This document shows, in pieces, positions 1-8,089 of a DNA stretch of 64,000 nucleotides. Positions within the stretch are counted from its first letter, which is position 1. Every line of letters starts with the position of its first letter. Location: the NCBI GenBank assembly GCA_934695425.1, contig CAKUVH010000004.1:1-64000 (forward strand). The letters run 5' to 3'. Source of the DNA: an uncultured Eubacteriales bacterium (lineage in GTDB: Bacteria; Bacillota; Clostridia; Oscillospirales; Acutalibacteraceae). The position numbers and the translations under genes are program-made. The notes below the pieces were generated by a model that saw nothing but the letters and a program-made list of their open reading frames with translations, was not told where the DNA came from and ran no database searches.

Positions 1-875
1 CGGATCGAAGCCCCGAAAAAACCTTCTGAAAAACCGAAAAATTCCGAAGAAAAAAATAAAACTTCCGCACCTGCAAAGCCTGCCGACAGCGAAAAGCCAC
101 TTCAAAGCGCCGAAACTCAGCCCAATAAAACAGAAGAAAACACCCACAGCGCGCCGAATAAAAATGCAGAAGTTCCAAACCAAAAAGAAACCAAACATAA
201 AAAGAAAAATTCTTCAGTAGCAGACAACAAAAAAGAACCCGAAAAACGGATCGAAGCCCCGAAAAAACCTTCTGAAAAACCGAAAAATTCCGAAGAAAAA
301 AATAAAACTTCCGCACCTGCAAACCCTGCCGATATCGAGAAACCACTTCAAAGCGCCGAAACTCAGCCCAATAAAACAGAAGAAAACACTAACAGCGCGC
401 CAAATAAAAATGCAGAAGTTTCAAACCAAAAAGAAATCAAACATAAAAAGAAAAATTCTTCAGTATCAGACAACAAAAAAGAACCCGAAAAACATATCGA
501 AGCACCAAAAAAACCTTCTGAAAAACCGAAAAATTCCGAAGAAAAAAACAAAACTTCCGCACCGGTAAAACCTGCCGACATCGAGAAACCACTTCAAAGC
601 GCCGAAACTCAGCCCACTAAAGCAGAAGAAAACACCCACAGCGCGCCAAAGAAAAATGCAGAAGTTTCAAACCAAAAAGAAATCAAACATAAAAAGAAAA
701 ATTCTGAAGTAGCAACCGGCAAAAAAGAGCCCGAGAAACATATCGAAGCCCCGAAAAAACCTTCTGAAAAACCGAAAAATTCTGAAGAAAAAAATAAAAC
801 TTCCGCACCTGCAAAGCCTGCCGACAGCGAAAAACCAGTTCCAAGCCCTGAAATTCAGCCTAATAAAATTAAACA
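1..875 (+). repeat. Tandem 246-bp coding repeat, about 3.5 copies
   Basis: Units begin at 1, 247, 493 and 739, exactly 246 bp (82 codons) apart; the fourth copy decays after about 135 bp. Copies differ by scattered substitutions but no frameshifts, so the protein-level repeat is kept. Near-identical units of this length favour recombinational change in copy number. Confidence 0.95.
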
Positions 876-1386
876 GATTCAAGAAAAAGAGGAATTCCAG
901 AAGAATCAAGTAATTAGAAGCGAAAAATGGAAAGAAGAAGTAGCGCGAAAGAAAATTGTCAAGGAAAAAGATAAGGTTAGCAAAGCTAAGGATCAAATTG
1001 TTGAAAAAACCGAATCTCAAGCCTTTTTTGAAAAATATCCTCATAAAATCGTTATCCCTGACTCTATTAACAGCTATCTTGAAATGCTGAGAAGAAAAGG
1101 TAAGGGCGGCACTTTGCTCAGTAGAGTAGAGGAATTTATAGAACAGGGAACAATAAAGCCCGGCGGACACCTTAAGCGTTTGGGAGAAAATAGATTTGAA
1201 CAGTACGTGACTCGTAGCGAAAGAATCGGTTTTGAAATCGGCAAAAACGAAAACGGTGAATTCATCGCAACAATTCGTTCCATCGGCGGACATTTCGACT
1301 GTGCTAAGGACGTAGATAAAGCCTTTGGGAAAACAAGTTTCGGCGGAACAAAATCCTCTGATAAATATTCCAACAGTTCTGAATAA
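1..1386 (+). CDS. Repeat-rich Pro/Lys/Glu protein, C-terminal part (5' end outside the window)
   Basis: The reading frame is open from the first base and stops with TAA at 1384-1386, so at least 461 residues are present and the start is missing. The first 290 or so residues are three full copies and one partial copy of an 82-residue unit rich in Lys, Glu, Pro, Asn and Ser. It is probably disordered and has no membrane segment. A charged linker follows, then a folded-looking domain of about 110 residues (bases 1030-1350) with motifs such as LKRLGENRFEQYVTRSERIG and IRSIGGHFDCAKDV. The alternating strand pattern is faintly like RelE/ParE toxins, but this is inference only and I do not recognise the family. 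It is separated from pgk by a promoter. Confidence 0.85.
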   Translation, partial: RIEAPKKPSEKPKNSEEKNKTSAPAKPADSEKPLQSAETQPNKTEENTHSAPNKNAEVPNQKETKHKKKNSSVADNKKEPEKRIEAPKKPSEKPKNSEEKNKTSAPANPADIEKPLQSAETQPNKTEENTNSAPNKNAEVSNQKEIKHKKKNSSVSDNKKEPEKHIEAPKKPSEKPKNSEEKNKTSAPVKPADIEKPLQSAETQPTKAEENTHSAPKKNAEVSNQKEIKHKKKNSEVATGKKEPEKHIEAPKKPSEKPKNSEEKNKTSAPAKPADSEKPVPSPEIQPNKIKQIQEKEEFQKNQVIRSEKWKEEVARKKIVKEKDKVSKAKDQIVEKTESQAFFEKYPHKIVIPDSINSYLEMLRRKGKGGTLLSRVEEFIEQGTIKPGGHLKRLGENRFEQYVTRSERIGFEIGKNENGEFIATIRSIGGHFDCAKDVDKAFGKTSFGGTKSSDKYSNSSE

Positions 1387-1438
1387 TCTTGAAATAAATA
1401 TAAAAAATAATATTAATTTTATTTAAATTTATGAACAC

Positions 1439-1467
1439 TTGCAAGATTTTTGCATTCCCTATATAAT
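1439..1467 (+). promoter_or_regulatory. Vegetative-type promoter upstream of pgk
   Basis: TTGCAA at 1439-1444 and TATAAT at 1462-1467 are separated by 17 bp, a good sigma-A match. It lies 53 bp before the pgk start and should drive the glycolytic genes. Confidence 0.65.
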
Positions 1468-1519
1468 ATCTTGAGTACCATTATTTATGATAAAAAAATT
1501 CAGCAGAAAGGATATGCAT

Positions 1520-2713
1520 ATGAAATATTTAAATAAGAAAAATGTTAGAAATATGGATATTCGCAAAAAGACTATACTTTTACGTTGCGATTTAAATGTT
1601 CCCCTTGATGCTAAGTTTAGGATTACCGATACCAAAAGGATAGACGAGTCATTAAACACTCTAAAATACCTTATGGACGGCGGCGCAAAAGTCGTGATTT
1701 GTTCCCATTTGGGTAGACCGAAAGGAAGCTTTAATAAAAAATATTCTTTGAAACCTGTAGCGGAATATTTAACCGAAGTTCTGGGAAAAGAAGTCCCTCT
1801 GACAAGTGATGTTGCGGGTGAAAACACCAAAGAAATAATAAACAGCTTGCAGTTTGGCGAAGCATGCCTTATGGAAAATTTGAGATTTGAGCCCGGCGAA
1901 GAAAAAAATGACCCTGAATTCTCGAAAAAATTGGCATCGCTTGCGGATATTTATATAAATGATGCATTCGGAGTGTGCCATCGTGCGCACGCCTCGACTG
2001 TAGGTGTGACGGAATATTTGCCCTCGGGTTATGGATTCTTGATAGAGAAAGAAATCAAAATACTAAGTGAAATTCTTGAAAATCCAAAAAGCCCTTTTGT
2101 TGCTATATTGGGCGGAGCGAAAATTTCTGATAAAATAGGGGTTATTAATAATTTGATCGAAAAAATTGATGTACTCATAGTCGGAGGCGGCATGTCCTAC
2201 ACCTTTACGAACGCCTTGGGATACTCTGTAGGGAAATCAATTTGCGAAAGCGATAAAATAAGCCTCACACGTGATATCATGGCGAAAGCAAAAGATAAAG
2301 GCGTAAAAATTTTGCTCCCTGTGGACAATAGGGTCGGAAAAGATTTTTCAGAAAATACTGAAAGTAAAATAGTTGACGCCGATAAAATCCCGGATGGTTG
2401 GATGGGTTTGGATATAGGCCCCAAAACTATTCAGAATTTTTCCGAAGCGATTAAAAACGCAAGCACGATATTTTGGAACGGCCCGATGGGAGTATCCGAA
2501 TGGAAAAACTTTGAATTAGGCACCAAAGCGGTAGCCGAAGCTGTAGCTGACAGCCAAGCGATTTCTGTAGTTGGAGGCGGAGATACTGCCGCTGCAATAG
2601 ACAAATTCAACCTTTCCTCAAAAGTAACTCATGTTTCGACCGGCGGCGGAGCATCGCTTCAACTTTTGGAAGGCAAGGATTTGCCGGGGTTAGAAGCACT
2701 TGATGATAAATAA
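1520..2713 (+). CDS. pgk: Phosphoglycerate kinase
   Basis: Cytosolic glycolytic enzyme converting 1,3-bisphosphoglycerate and ADP to 3-phosphoglycerate and ATP. The 397-residue product has the usual length. N-terminal substrate-binding motifs RCDLNVPL and HLGRPKG are present, and the nucleotide loop GGGDTAAA lies near residue 352. The start at 1520 is chosen because AGAAAGGA ends 8 bases upstream; an in-frame ATG at 1487 has no ribosome binding site and would add an atypical extension. It is the first gene of a pgk-tpiA-gpmI group, but a terminator hairpin separates it from tpiA, so downstream expression may be reduced or separately driven. Confidence 0.98.
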   Translation: MKYLNKKNVRNMDIRKKTILLRCDLNVPLDAKFRITDTKRIDESLNTLKYLMDGGAKVVICSHLGRPKGSFNKKYSLKPVAEYLTEVLGKEVPLTSDVAGENTKEIINSLQFGEACLMENLRFEPGEEKNDPEFSKKLASLADIYINDAFGVCHRAHASTVGVTEYLPSGYGFLIEKEIKILSEILENPKSPFVAILGGAKISDKIGVINNLIEKIDVLIVGGGMSYTFTNALGYSVGKSICESDKISLTRDIMAKAKDKGVKILLPVDNRVGKDFSENTESKIVDADKIPDGWMGLDIGPKTIQNFSEAIKNASTIFWNGPMGVSEWKNFELGTKAVAEAVADSQAISVVGGGDTAAAIDKFNLSSKVTHVSTGGGASLQLLEGKDLPGLEALDDK

Positions 2714-2724
2714 TTTAATAATAG

Positions 2725-2757
2725 ATTCCCCTTTTATATTTTCAGGGGAATTTTTTA
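2725..2757 (+). terminator. Rho-independent terminator after pgk
   Basis: An 8-bp stem ATTCCCCT/AGGGGAAT is followed by a run of six Ts. It sits between pgk and tpiA, so it either ends a pgk transcript or attenuates the downstream genes. Confidence 0.8.
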
Positions 2758-2787
2758 ATATTTTTAAATAATGGAGCTGAATTTATT

Positions 2788-3561
2788 ATGAGCAAGAGAA
2801 TTATAGCAGCCAACTGGAAAATGAACAAGGATTTGAATGACTCTAAAAATTTTTTCAAAAAGTTTTTTTCTCTAAAAACTGATTTTTCGGATGATATTAT
2901 TGTCTGTCCGCCCTTTATCGATTTAAGTTATTTATGTGAGAATTTTAAAAACAACAGCATTAAATTTGGAGCTCAAAATTGTTATTATGAAGATTCCGGC
3001 GCTTTTACCGGCGAAATATCTGCTTCTATGATTAAAAAAATCGGCGCAGATTATGTAATAATAGGTCACAGTGAAAGAAGAACGTACTTTGGCGAAGATA
3101 ATAGCATGATAAATAAAAAAGTTTCAGCTGCTTTAAAAAACGACCTCAAAGTAATTTTATGCGTCGGAGAAGATCTATCTCAAAGAGAACAAAAAAAAGA
3201 ATTCGAAGTAGTTTTATCGCAAATAAAAGAAGCCCTTGAAGGCATAAAAAAAGAAGATATAAAAAACATAATAATTGCATACGAACCCATCTGGGCGATC
3301 GGCACAGGGAAGACTATTTTTCCACAACAAGCCGATTTAATGTGCAAAAATATAAAAGAATTTATCAAAGAAACTTATAAAACTTCATCAGAAATAAAAG
3401 TTCTCTATGGCGGTTCGCTTAAGAGCAGTAATGCATCCGATTTCTTTAAAATGCAAAATGTTGACGGAGGACTTATCGGAGGCGCATCATTGGATCCCCA
3501 AGAATTTATCAAAATTATAATTGAATCCGAAAAGACAAGCAAAGGTGATTTCAATGAGTAA
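2788..3561 (+). CDS. tpiA: Triosephosphate isomerase
   Basis: Interconverts dihydroxyacetone phosphate and glyceraldehyde 3-phosphate in glycolysis. The 257-residue product is a full-length TIM barrel. Visible catalytic residues are Lys11 in NWKMN, His94 in IIGHSERR and Glu166 in AYEPIWAIGTGKT, and the phosphate-binding YGGSL loop is present. The ATG at 2788 follows a GGAGC ribosome binding site. Its last codons overlap the start of gpmI by 8 bp, so the two are probably translationally coupled. Confidence 0.98.
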   Translation: MSKRIIAANWKMNKDLNDSKNFFKKFFSLKTDFSDDIIVCPPFIDLSYLCENFKNNSIKFGAQNCYYEDSGAFTGEISASMIKKIGADYVIIGHSERRTYFGEDNSMINKKVSAALKNDLKVILCVGEDLSQREQKKEFEVVLSQIKEALEGIKKEDIKNIIIAYEPIWAIGTGKTIFPQQADLMCKNIKEFIKETYKTSSEIKVLYGGSLKSSNASDFFKMQNVDGGLIGGASLDPQEFIKIIIESEKTSKGDFNE

Positions 3562-5044
3562 AAAAACTGTTTTGCTGGCAATATTAGACGGCTTCGGAAA
3601 AGGTAAAAAAGATTTTTCCGACGCAATTTATAACGCCAACACCCCTAATTTAGATTCAGTATTTAAAAATAATCCTTTTACATATCTTGATGCCTCGGGG
3701 CTTGCTGTGGGGCTTCCTGAAAATCAAATGGGTAACTCTGAAGTCGGGCACATGAACATGGGCGCCGGTAGAGTTGTATATCAAGATTTAACTTATATAA
3801 ATAAATGCATCGATGATGGTTCTTTTTTTGAAAATCCCGAATTTTTGCGCATTTTAAATCATGTCGAATCCAAGGGCTTAAATTTGCATTTGATGGGGCT
3901 TTTGTCCGATGGTGGAGTCCATAGCCATATAAATCATCTTTTTGCAATTTTAAAATTATCTCAAAAATATAAAATAAAAAAAATATATATTCATGCTTGG
4001 CTTGACGGTAGAGATACCTCCCCAAAGTCTGCTCTTGAATATATTAAATCACTTCAAAATTATATAAGCAATTTTGATAATGTCGAATTGGCGACTGTTT
4101 CCGGCAGATATTACGCCATGGACAGAGATAAAAATTTCGACAGAACTCAATTGGCTTATGATGCCATAGTAAATTCTACCGGGCAAAAAATCAGTAAAAA
4201 TATAGAAAATATTATAACCGAAAACTATGAAAATAATATAACCGATGAATTTATTAAACCCGTTATTTTCCAAAATTATCCCGGTATGAACCCCGGCGAC
4301 GCCGCAATTTGTTTTAATTATCGTCCTGATAGAGCAAGTCAAATAACCCGAATGATTGCCGACAAAAATTTATTTGAGTATGCCTGTTTTACGCAGTATG
4401 ACGCTTCTATTAAAAATGTTTCGGTGATATTTAAGCCAAGAAAAATAATAAACACACTCAGTGAACACCTGTCTAAAAATAAATATAAACAATTAAAAAT
4501 TGCCGAGACCGAAAAATATGCTCACGTAACTTTCTTTTTTAACTCAGGCGTTGAAACTCCCTACGAAAATGAAGATAGGATTATAATTGATTCTCCCAAG
4601 GTTGCGACATATAATTTGCAACCCGAAATGAGCGCCGAAAAAATAACAGAAAAAGTAATTGAAAAAATTAAATCGGAAAAATATAATCTTATAGTTTTAA
4701 ATTACGCAAATCCCGATATGGTGGGGCATACCGGTGATTTTAATGCTACCGTAAAAGCAATTGAAACCGTGGATGAATGCGTTAAAAAATTACTTTTAGA
4801 AATGGAAAAAATCGATGGAATTACAATCATAACAGCTGACCACGGTAATGCCGAAAAAATGGTTGACGAGTCCGGAAATCCTTGTACTTCCCACACAACA
4901 AATCAAGTTCCGTTTGCAATAGTCGGGTATCCCTGCGCCTTAAAAAACGAAGGTGCACTATGCGATATCGCACCTACTATTTTAGAAATTTTAAACATAA
5001 AAAAGCCCCGCGAAATGACGGGGCAAAGCCTGATAGAAACTTAG
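3554..5044 (+). CDS. gpmI: 2,3-bisphosphoglycerate-independent phosphoglycerate mutase
   Basis: Manganese-dependent enzyme converting 3-phosphoglycerate to 2-phosphoglycerate. The 496-residue product shows the alkaline-phosphatase-superfamily layout: metal-binding LDGFG at the N-terminus, phosphoserine Ser62 in GNSEVGH, and late metal ligands in NPDMVGHTG and ITADHGNAEKM. The start at 3554 is chosen for AAAGGTGA upstream and the 8-bp overlap with tpiA. In spore formers this pH-sensitive isoform controls the 3-phosphoglycerate store of the forespore (family knowledge). Its 3' end contains the terminator of the convergent neighbour. Confidence 0.97.
   Translation: MSKKTVLLAILDGFGKGKKDFSDAIYNANTPNLDSVFKNNPFTYLDASGLAVGLPENQMGNSEVGHMNMGAGRVVYQDLTYINKCIDDGSFFENPEFLRILNHVESKGLNLHLMGLLSDGGVHSHINHLFAILKLSQKYKIKKIYIHAWLDGRDTSPKSALEYIKSLQNYISNFDNVELATVSGRYYAMDRDKNFDRTQLAYDAIVNSTGQKISKNIENIITENYENNITDEFIKPVIFQNYPGMNPGDAAICFNYRPDRASQITRMIADKNLFEYACFTQYDASIKNVSVIFKPRKIINTLSEHLSKNKYKQLKIAETEKYAHVTFFFNSGVETPYENEDRIIIDSPKVATYNLQPEMSAEKITEKVIEKIKSEKYNLIVLNYANPDMVGHTGDFNATVKAIETVDECVKKLLLEMEKIDGITIITADHGNAEKMVDESGNPCTSHTTNQVPFAIVGYPCALKNEGALCDIAPTILEILNIKKPREMTGQSLIET
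4997..5024 (-). terminator. Terminator of the 84-residue gene, inside gpmI coding sequence
   Basis: Read on the minus strand, GCCCCG, an 8-base loop, CGGGGC and a T run form a canonical intrinsic terminator. It lies within the last 50 bp of gpmI, so one sequence both encodes gpmI residues and ends the opposing transcript. Confidence 0.8.
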
Positions 5045-5295
5045 TCGATAATTTCTTCCGCTGTTTCTTTTACTTCTTCGGTATTTTCTGCGTCACGAAA
5101 TTCTTCGGAAGCTTTTTCAAGGAATGTCATGGAGTTCCCGTATTTTTCATGCAAAGATTTTATAGTATCCCCTTCAAGACACTCCTTGATGTTTTCCAGG
5201 TCTAAATTTTTGAGTTCCGCATTGCTGTTTTTGATTATCCCGGCGGCTCTTTCCAAAAATTCGTTTTCATTTTCTTTTTTGCAAATCATTCCCAT
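5041..5295 (-). CDS. Small acidic protein of unknown function
   Basis: An 84-residue soluble, Glu-rich and probably helical protein with no signal peptide or transmembrane stretch. I do not recognise the family. The evidence that it is real is a good upstream promoter (5337-5364), a ribosome binding site AAGGGATG just before the ATG, and a dedicated terminator downstream. Its stop codon shares two bases with the gpmI stop on the other strand, so the genes converge tail to tail. Its expression could interfere with gpmI transcription, though nothing here shows that it does. Confidence 0.75.
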   Translation of the reverse strand: MGMICKKENENEFLERAAGIIKNSNAELKNLDLENIKECLEGDTIKSLHEKYGNSMTFLEKASEEFRDAENTEEVKETAEEIID

Positions 5296-5336
5296 GAATC
5301 AATCATCCCTTTTCTATATTATTTAACTATAGAATA

Positions 5337-5364
5337 ATTATATAATATTTATATATAAAGTCAA
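5337..5364 (-). promoter_or_regulatory. Promoter for the 84-residue gene
   Basis: On the minus strand, TTGACT (5359-5364) and TATAAT (5337-5342) are separated by 16 bp, about 40 bp before the start codon. Confidence 0.6.
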
Positions 5365-5392
5365 TTATATTTTGCCAAAGTGTTATTTTCGC

Positions 5393-5935
5393 CTAATCTT
5401 CAAAAGATTTACCCAGGAGTTCGCTGCCGGTTTTAATGATGTTTTCAACTTCCTTGGTCGCAGATAGAGTTGTTCCGTTTTTTAGTGCGATAAGGCTTCC
5501 CAAAGCGTCTCCCTGAGAATTTATTACGAAAATAAACGCAGCTTCGTAATCAACACCTTCGACGGGCAACATTTTAGAAGTGGGACTTTTGCAAATTGAA
5601 AAATTTTTTCTTTCTTGTATTAAATTTTCGGAAGATGTCGAGATTCTTCTGCCCAGAAATTCTTTTTTAGGTACTCCTGCCACAGCGACAACCTGTTCTT
5701 TATCCGAAATTAAAATCGGGAATCCTGAATTTTTGGAAATTATAGATGCATATTCTTCAGCCACCGAAGAAAGTTCAGCTATAGCCGAATATTTTTTGAA
5801 TATTATTTTTCCGGCATTATCGGTGTATATTTCCAGAGGGTCGCTTTCCCGTATTCTCAGGGTTCTCCTTATTTCTTTTGGGATAACAATTCTTCCCAGT
5901 TCATCGATTCTTCTTACTATTCCTGTTGCTTTCAT
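5393..5935 (-). CDS. spoVT: Stage V sporulation protein T (AbrB-type regulator)
   Basis: Forespore transcription factor that tunes SigG-dependent genes in endospore formers (family knowledge). The 180-residue product has an N-terminal AbrB/MraZ-like swapped-hairpin DNA-binding domain (residues 1-50, motif GIVRRIDELGRIVIPKEIRR) and a C-terminal GAF-like domain. The start at 5935 is used because AGGAGGAAT lies just upstream and the protein then begins MKATGIV, as in known SpoVT. An upstream in-frame codon would add 13 residues without a ribosome binding site. Together with sigE and spoIIGA it indicates a sporulation programme. Confidence 0.95.
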   Translation of the reverse strand: MKATGIVRRIDELGRIVIPKEIRRTLRIRESDPLEIYTDNAGKIIFKKYSAIAELSSVAEEYASIISKNSGFPILISDKEQVVAVAGVPKKEFLGRRISTSSENLIQERKNFSICKSPTSKMLPVEGVDYEAAFIFVINSQGDALGSLIALKNGTTLSATKEVENIIKTGSELLGKSFED

Positions 5936-5987
5936 TTTATATTCCTCCTTTGAATTTAACCATTTATTAGACAAGAGATGACCTTTT

Positions 5988-6017
5988 TATTGTGCAATAA
6001 AATTTACAAAATATACA
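5988..6017 (-). promoter_or_regulatory. Possible SigG/SigF-type promoter for spoVT
   Basis: On the minus strand, TGTATA (6012-6017), 17 bp, then CACAATA (5988-5994) resembles forespore sigma-factor promoters with one or two deviations. A 10-bp inverted repeat (6008-6017 and 6036-6045) overlaps the -35 side. This is weak by-eye evidence. Confidence 0.35.
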
Positions 6018-6086
6018 TTTATTTTTTTAAAAAACTGTATATTTTTTAGGTTAAATCCAAAAAAATTATTTTAGTAATATTATTTA

Positions 6087-6115
6087 TTGATATCAAGTAA
6101 AAATTTATATATAAT
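6087..6115 (+). promoter_or_regulatory. Promoter for the ferredoxin gene
   Basis: TTGATA at 6087-6092, a 17-bp spacer and TATAAT at 6110-6115 form a good sigma-A-type promoter, 35 bp before the ferredoxin ATG. Confidence 0.65.
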
Positions 6116-6149
6116 ATACTTATAGTTTTGCGCTGAAAGGAATGAGATA

Positions 6150-6347
6150 ATGATAGCTAAAGTCGATAAAGATTCTTGCATCGGATGTGGAATGTGCATC
6201 GATATTTGTCCTGAAGTATTTCAGTATGATGACGAATATAAATCTGAATGCGTTATGGAAACTATTCCGGAAGAATTAAAAGAAAAAGTTGCAGAAGCAA
6301 TAGACGTTTGTCCTGTAGAAGCTATTGCCGAAGATAATTCTTTATAA
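6150..6347 (+). CDS. Single-cluster [4Fe-4S] ferredoxin
   Basis: A 65-residue soluble electron carrier. Cys10, Cys13, Cys16 and the distal Cys54 of the CP motif can ligate one [4Fe-4S] cluster; Cys20 and Cys34 are extra and could form a disulphide, as in some monocluster ferredoxins. A second CxxCxxC motif is absent, which separates it from 2[4Fe-4S] clostridial ferredoxins. It stands alone between its own promoter and terminator, so its redox partners cannot be inferred from context. Confidence 0.93.
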   Translation: MIAKVDKDSCIGCGMCIDICPEVFQYDDEYKSECVMETIPEELKEKVAEAIDVCPVEAIAEDNSL

Positions 6348-6361
6348 TTTGACAGTTATGA

Positions 6362-6392
6362 GGTACTCGTAAAATTTACGGGTACTTTTTTT
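6362..6392 (+). terminator. Terminator after the ferredoxin gene
   Basis: GTACTCGTA and TACGGGTAC pair across a short A/T loop (one mismatch) and are followed by a run of seven Ts. Confidence 0.8.
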
Positions 6393-6465
6393 ATGAGTTC
6401 ATAAGAAATAAATATTTAATTTCAATCATATAATTACACAGCATGTAAAACGGAGGAATCGTGTT

Positions 6466-7488
6466 GTGTTTATTATAAGAGTAAAAAAGCAAGCAATTTT
6501 AATTTTAGGAATTTTTTTAATTTTCGGATTTTCCGCGATATTATTCTTATCCCGAGAAATATGTCATGCAGAGGAAAATAAAAATTTTATAAAATACGCT
6601 GAATTTAATCCCACATATGAAGCCTTGAACAAAGCCATGAAAGAAGACATCAAATCGCATGATAAAGATATAAAAATTAATTGGATAGAAGTTCTGGCGT
6701 GCCTTGGATCAAAATACGGAGGAGATTTTAAACGCTACAAAGAATCTGATATGGACGAAATTCTTAAAAAATTAAAAAGCGGAAAACCCATGTCAGAAAT
6801 AACTTCCGGAATGAAAAATTATAATTATTATTATCAGGTTTACGAAGCTGTTTTGAAGGAATTTTTAGGAACATATAAAATTAAAAAAAATCCGTCAAAT
6901 GGCGACGAAGAATGGCAAGAAATATATGGATTAAAAGCTTTTTCACCGATTGCAAAAACCTTTCCGTTTTCTCATTTTGATGATTTTGGCGCTTCGCGTT
7001 CATATGGATTTTCAAGACCGCATTTGGGACACGATATGATGTCGGCTACAGGCACTCCGGTGGTAGCCGTTGAATCCGGTACTGTAGAAATCATGGGCTG
7101 GAATCAATACGGAGGGTGGAGAATCGGCATTCGAAGCTTTGATAAAAAAAGATATTATTATTACGCTCACCTCCGCCAAAATAAGCCCTATAGTTCCAAT
7201 TTAAAAGAAGGTGCTGTGGTGAAAGCCGGCGACGTAATCGGTTACGTCGGAAGAACAGGGTATAGCACCAAGGAAAACGTCAATAATATCAATGAAAGTC
7301 ACCTGCACTGGGGCATGGAACTTATTTTCGATGAGTCTCAAAAGGAATGCGATAATGAAATTTGGATTAATTTATACGCAATTACCAAATTGCTGGAACA
7401 AAATAAATGCAGCGTAATGAGGAACACCGAATCACGAGAATTTTCACGAGAACATGATTTTTGGGAACCCAATCTGGAAAATAAATAA
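6466..7488 (+). CDS. Membrane-anchored M23 (LytM-type) metallopeptidase
   Basis: A predicted cell-wall peptidase of 340 residues. Residues 8-28 form a hydrophobic signal-anchor, so the rest should lie outside the membrane. A middle helical region (40-140) precedes the M23 domain, which retains the zinc ligands His186 and Asp190 (HLGHD) and the HxH pair His279/His281, with a further His235 in YAHL. The GTG start at 6466 is set by GGAGG nine bases upstream. M23 enzymes cleave peptidoglycan cross-bridges; in spore formers some act in engulfment or cortex work, but nothing ties this copy to sporulation. A bidirectional terminator follows. Confidence 0.9.
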   Translation: MFIIRVKKQAILILGIFLIFGFSAILFLSREICHAEENKNFIKYAEFNPTYEALNKAMKEDIKSHDKDIKINWIEVLACLGSKYGGDFKRYKESDMDEILKKLKSGKPMSEITSGMKNYNYYYQVYEAVLKEFLGTYKIKKNPSNGDEEWQEIYGLKAFSPIAKTFPFSHFDDFGASRSYGFSRPHLGHDMMSATGTPVVAVESGTVEIMGWNQYGGWRIGIRSFDKKRYYYYAHLRQNKPYSSNLKEGAVVKAGDVIGYVGRTGYSTKENVNNINESHLHWGMELIFDESQKECDNEIWINLYAITKLLEQNKCSVMRNTESREFSREHDFWEPNLENK

Positions 7489-7494
7489 AAACAA

Positions 7495-7523
7495 CCTCTT
7501 CTGATTATATTTTACAGAAGAGG
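7495..7523. terminator. Bidirectional terminator between convergent genes
   Basis: A perfect 9-bp stem CCTCTTCTG/CAGAAGAGG with an 11-base loop is followed by T-rich sequence on both strands. It serves the M23 peptidase and the convergent small secreted-protein gene. Confidence 0.75.
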
Positions 7524-7533
7524 AATTTTATTA

Positions 7534-7929
7534 TTAAACAAGTTTATCAATAGCATGTGAAGTCAATCTTTCCAGCACTCCCGAGGTTACACCCACCCCC
7601 GCAGCAATCGCAGCGTGTTTTGAAGTGTTTGAAACATTTGAGTTGTTCATATCATAGGACATTGCGGTCGAAAAATAAACCATTGCCGATAGAGCGGGGA
7701 TAATCACTTCTTTGGCTTTTTTTAGATTATCCAAAAATAATTTTAAATCTCTTCCATGTATTTTTTGATTTAATTCTTGAAATTTACATTCATTCTTGAC
7801 ATGCATTTCGGCTTGCTTAGGGAATTCCTTACTAATGCTTGGAACGTATTTTGCATCAACATTTATGGGAGGAAAAATCATTGTAAATATCAGGGCGAAA
7901 ATTGAAAAATAAGCAATAATTTTTTTCAT
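7534..7929 (-). CDS. Small exported protein of unknown function
   Basis: A 131-residue protein with a clear N-terminal signal peptide (KK followed by a hydrophobic core to about residue 20, likely cleaved near VDA-K). The mature part is short and basic to neutral, with a weakly hydrophobic stretch near residues 75-90 and an Ala/Gly-rich segment near 105-117. I do not recognise the family. The gene has a ribosome binding site (GGAAGG) upstream and a shared terminator downstream. No partner is evident, since polC behind it is read separately. Confidence 0.75.
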   Translation of the reverse strand: MKKIIAYFSIFALIFTMIFPPINVDAKYVPSISKEFPKQAEMHVKNECKFQELNQKIHGRDLKLFLDNLKKAKEVIIPALSAMVYFSTAMSYDMNNSNVSNTSKHAAIAAGVGVTSGVLERLTSHAIDKLV

Positions 7930-8036
7930 AATATTAGTGTTCCTTCCGTTAACGGTGTTTATTGTTAACTTAATTTTAATATTTTCCGAAGTATAAAGTC
8001 AATAACGATTTTTATTCCGGCCATGTACACATGAAA

Positions 8037-8067
8037 ATACCACCTAAAAATGTTTTCGAGGTGGTAT
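8037..8067 (-). terminator. Terminator at the end of the polC operon
   Basis: An 8-bp inverted repeat ATACCACC/GGTGGTAT lies just beyond the polC stop codon, with T-rich flanks on both strands. Confidence 0.7.
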
Positions 8068-8089
8068 TTTTGAAAATCATATAAAATTT

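Noticed and set aside
1..875. CRISPR-like array
   Set aside because: The 246-bp units are contiguous, coding and have no short-repeat/spacer alternation.
667..1293. Long minus-strand frame opposite the repeat region
   Set aside because: Low-complexity Phe-rich product caused by the Lys/Glu codons of the true plus-strand gene; no ribosome binding site.
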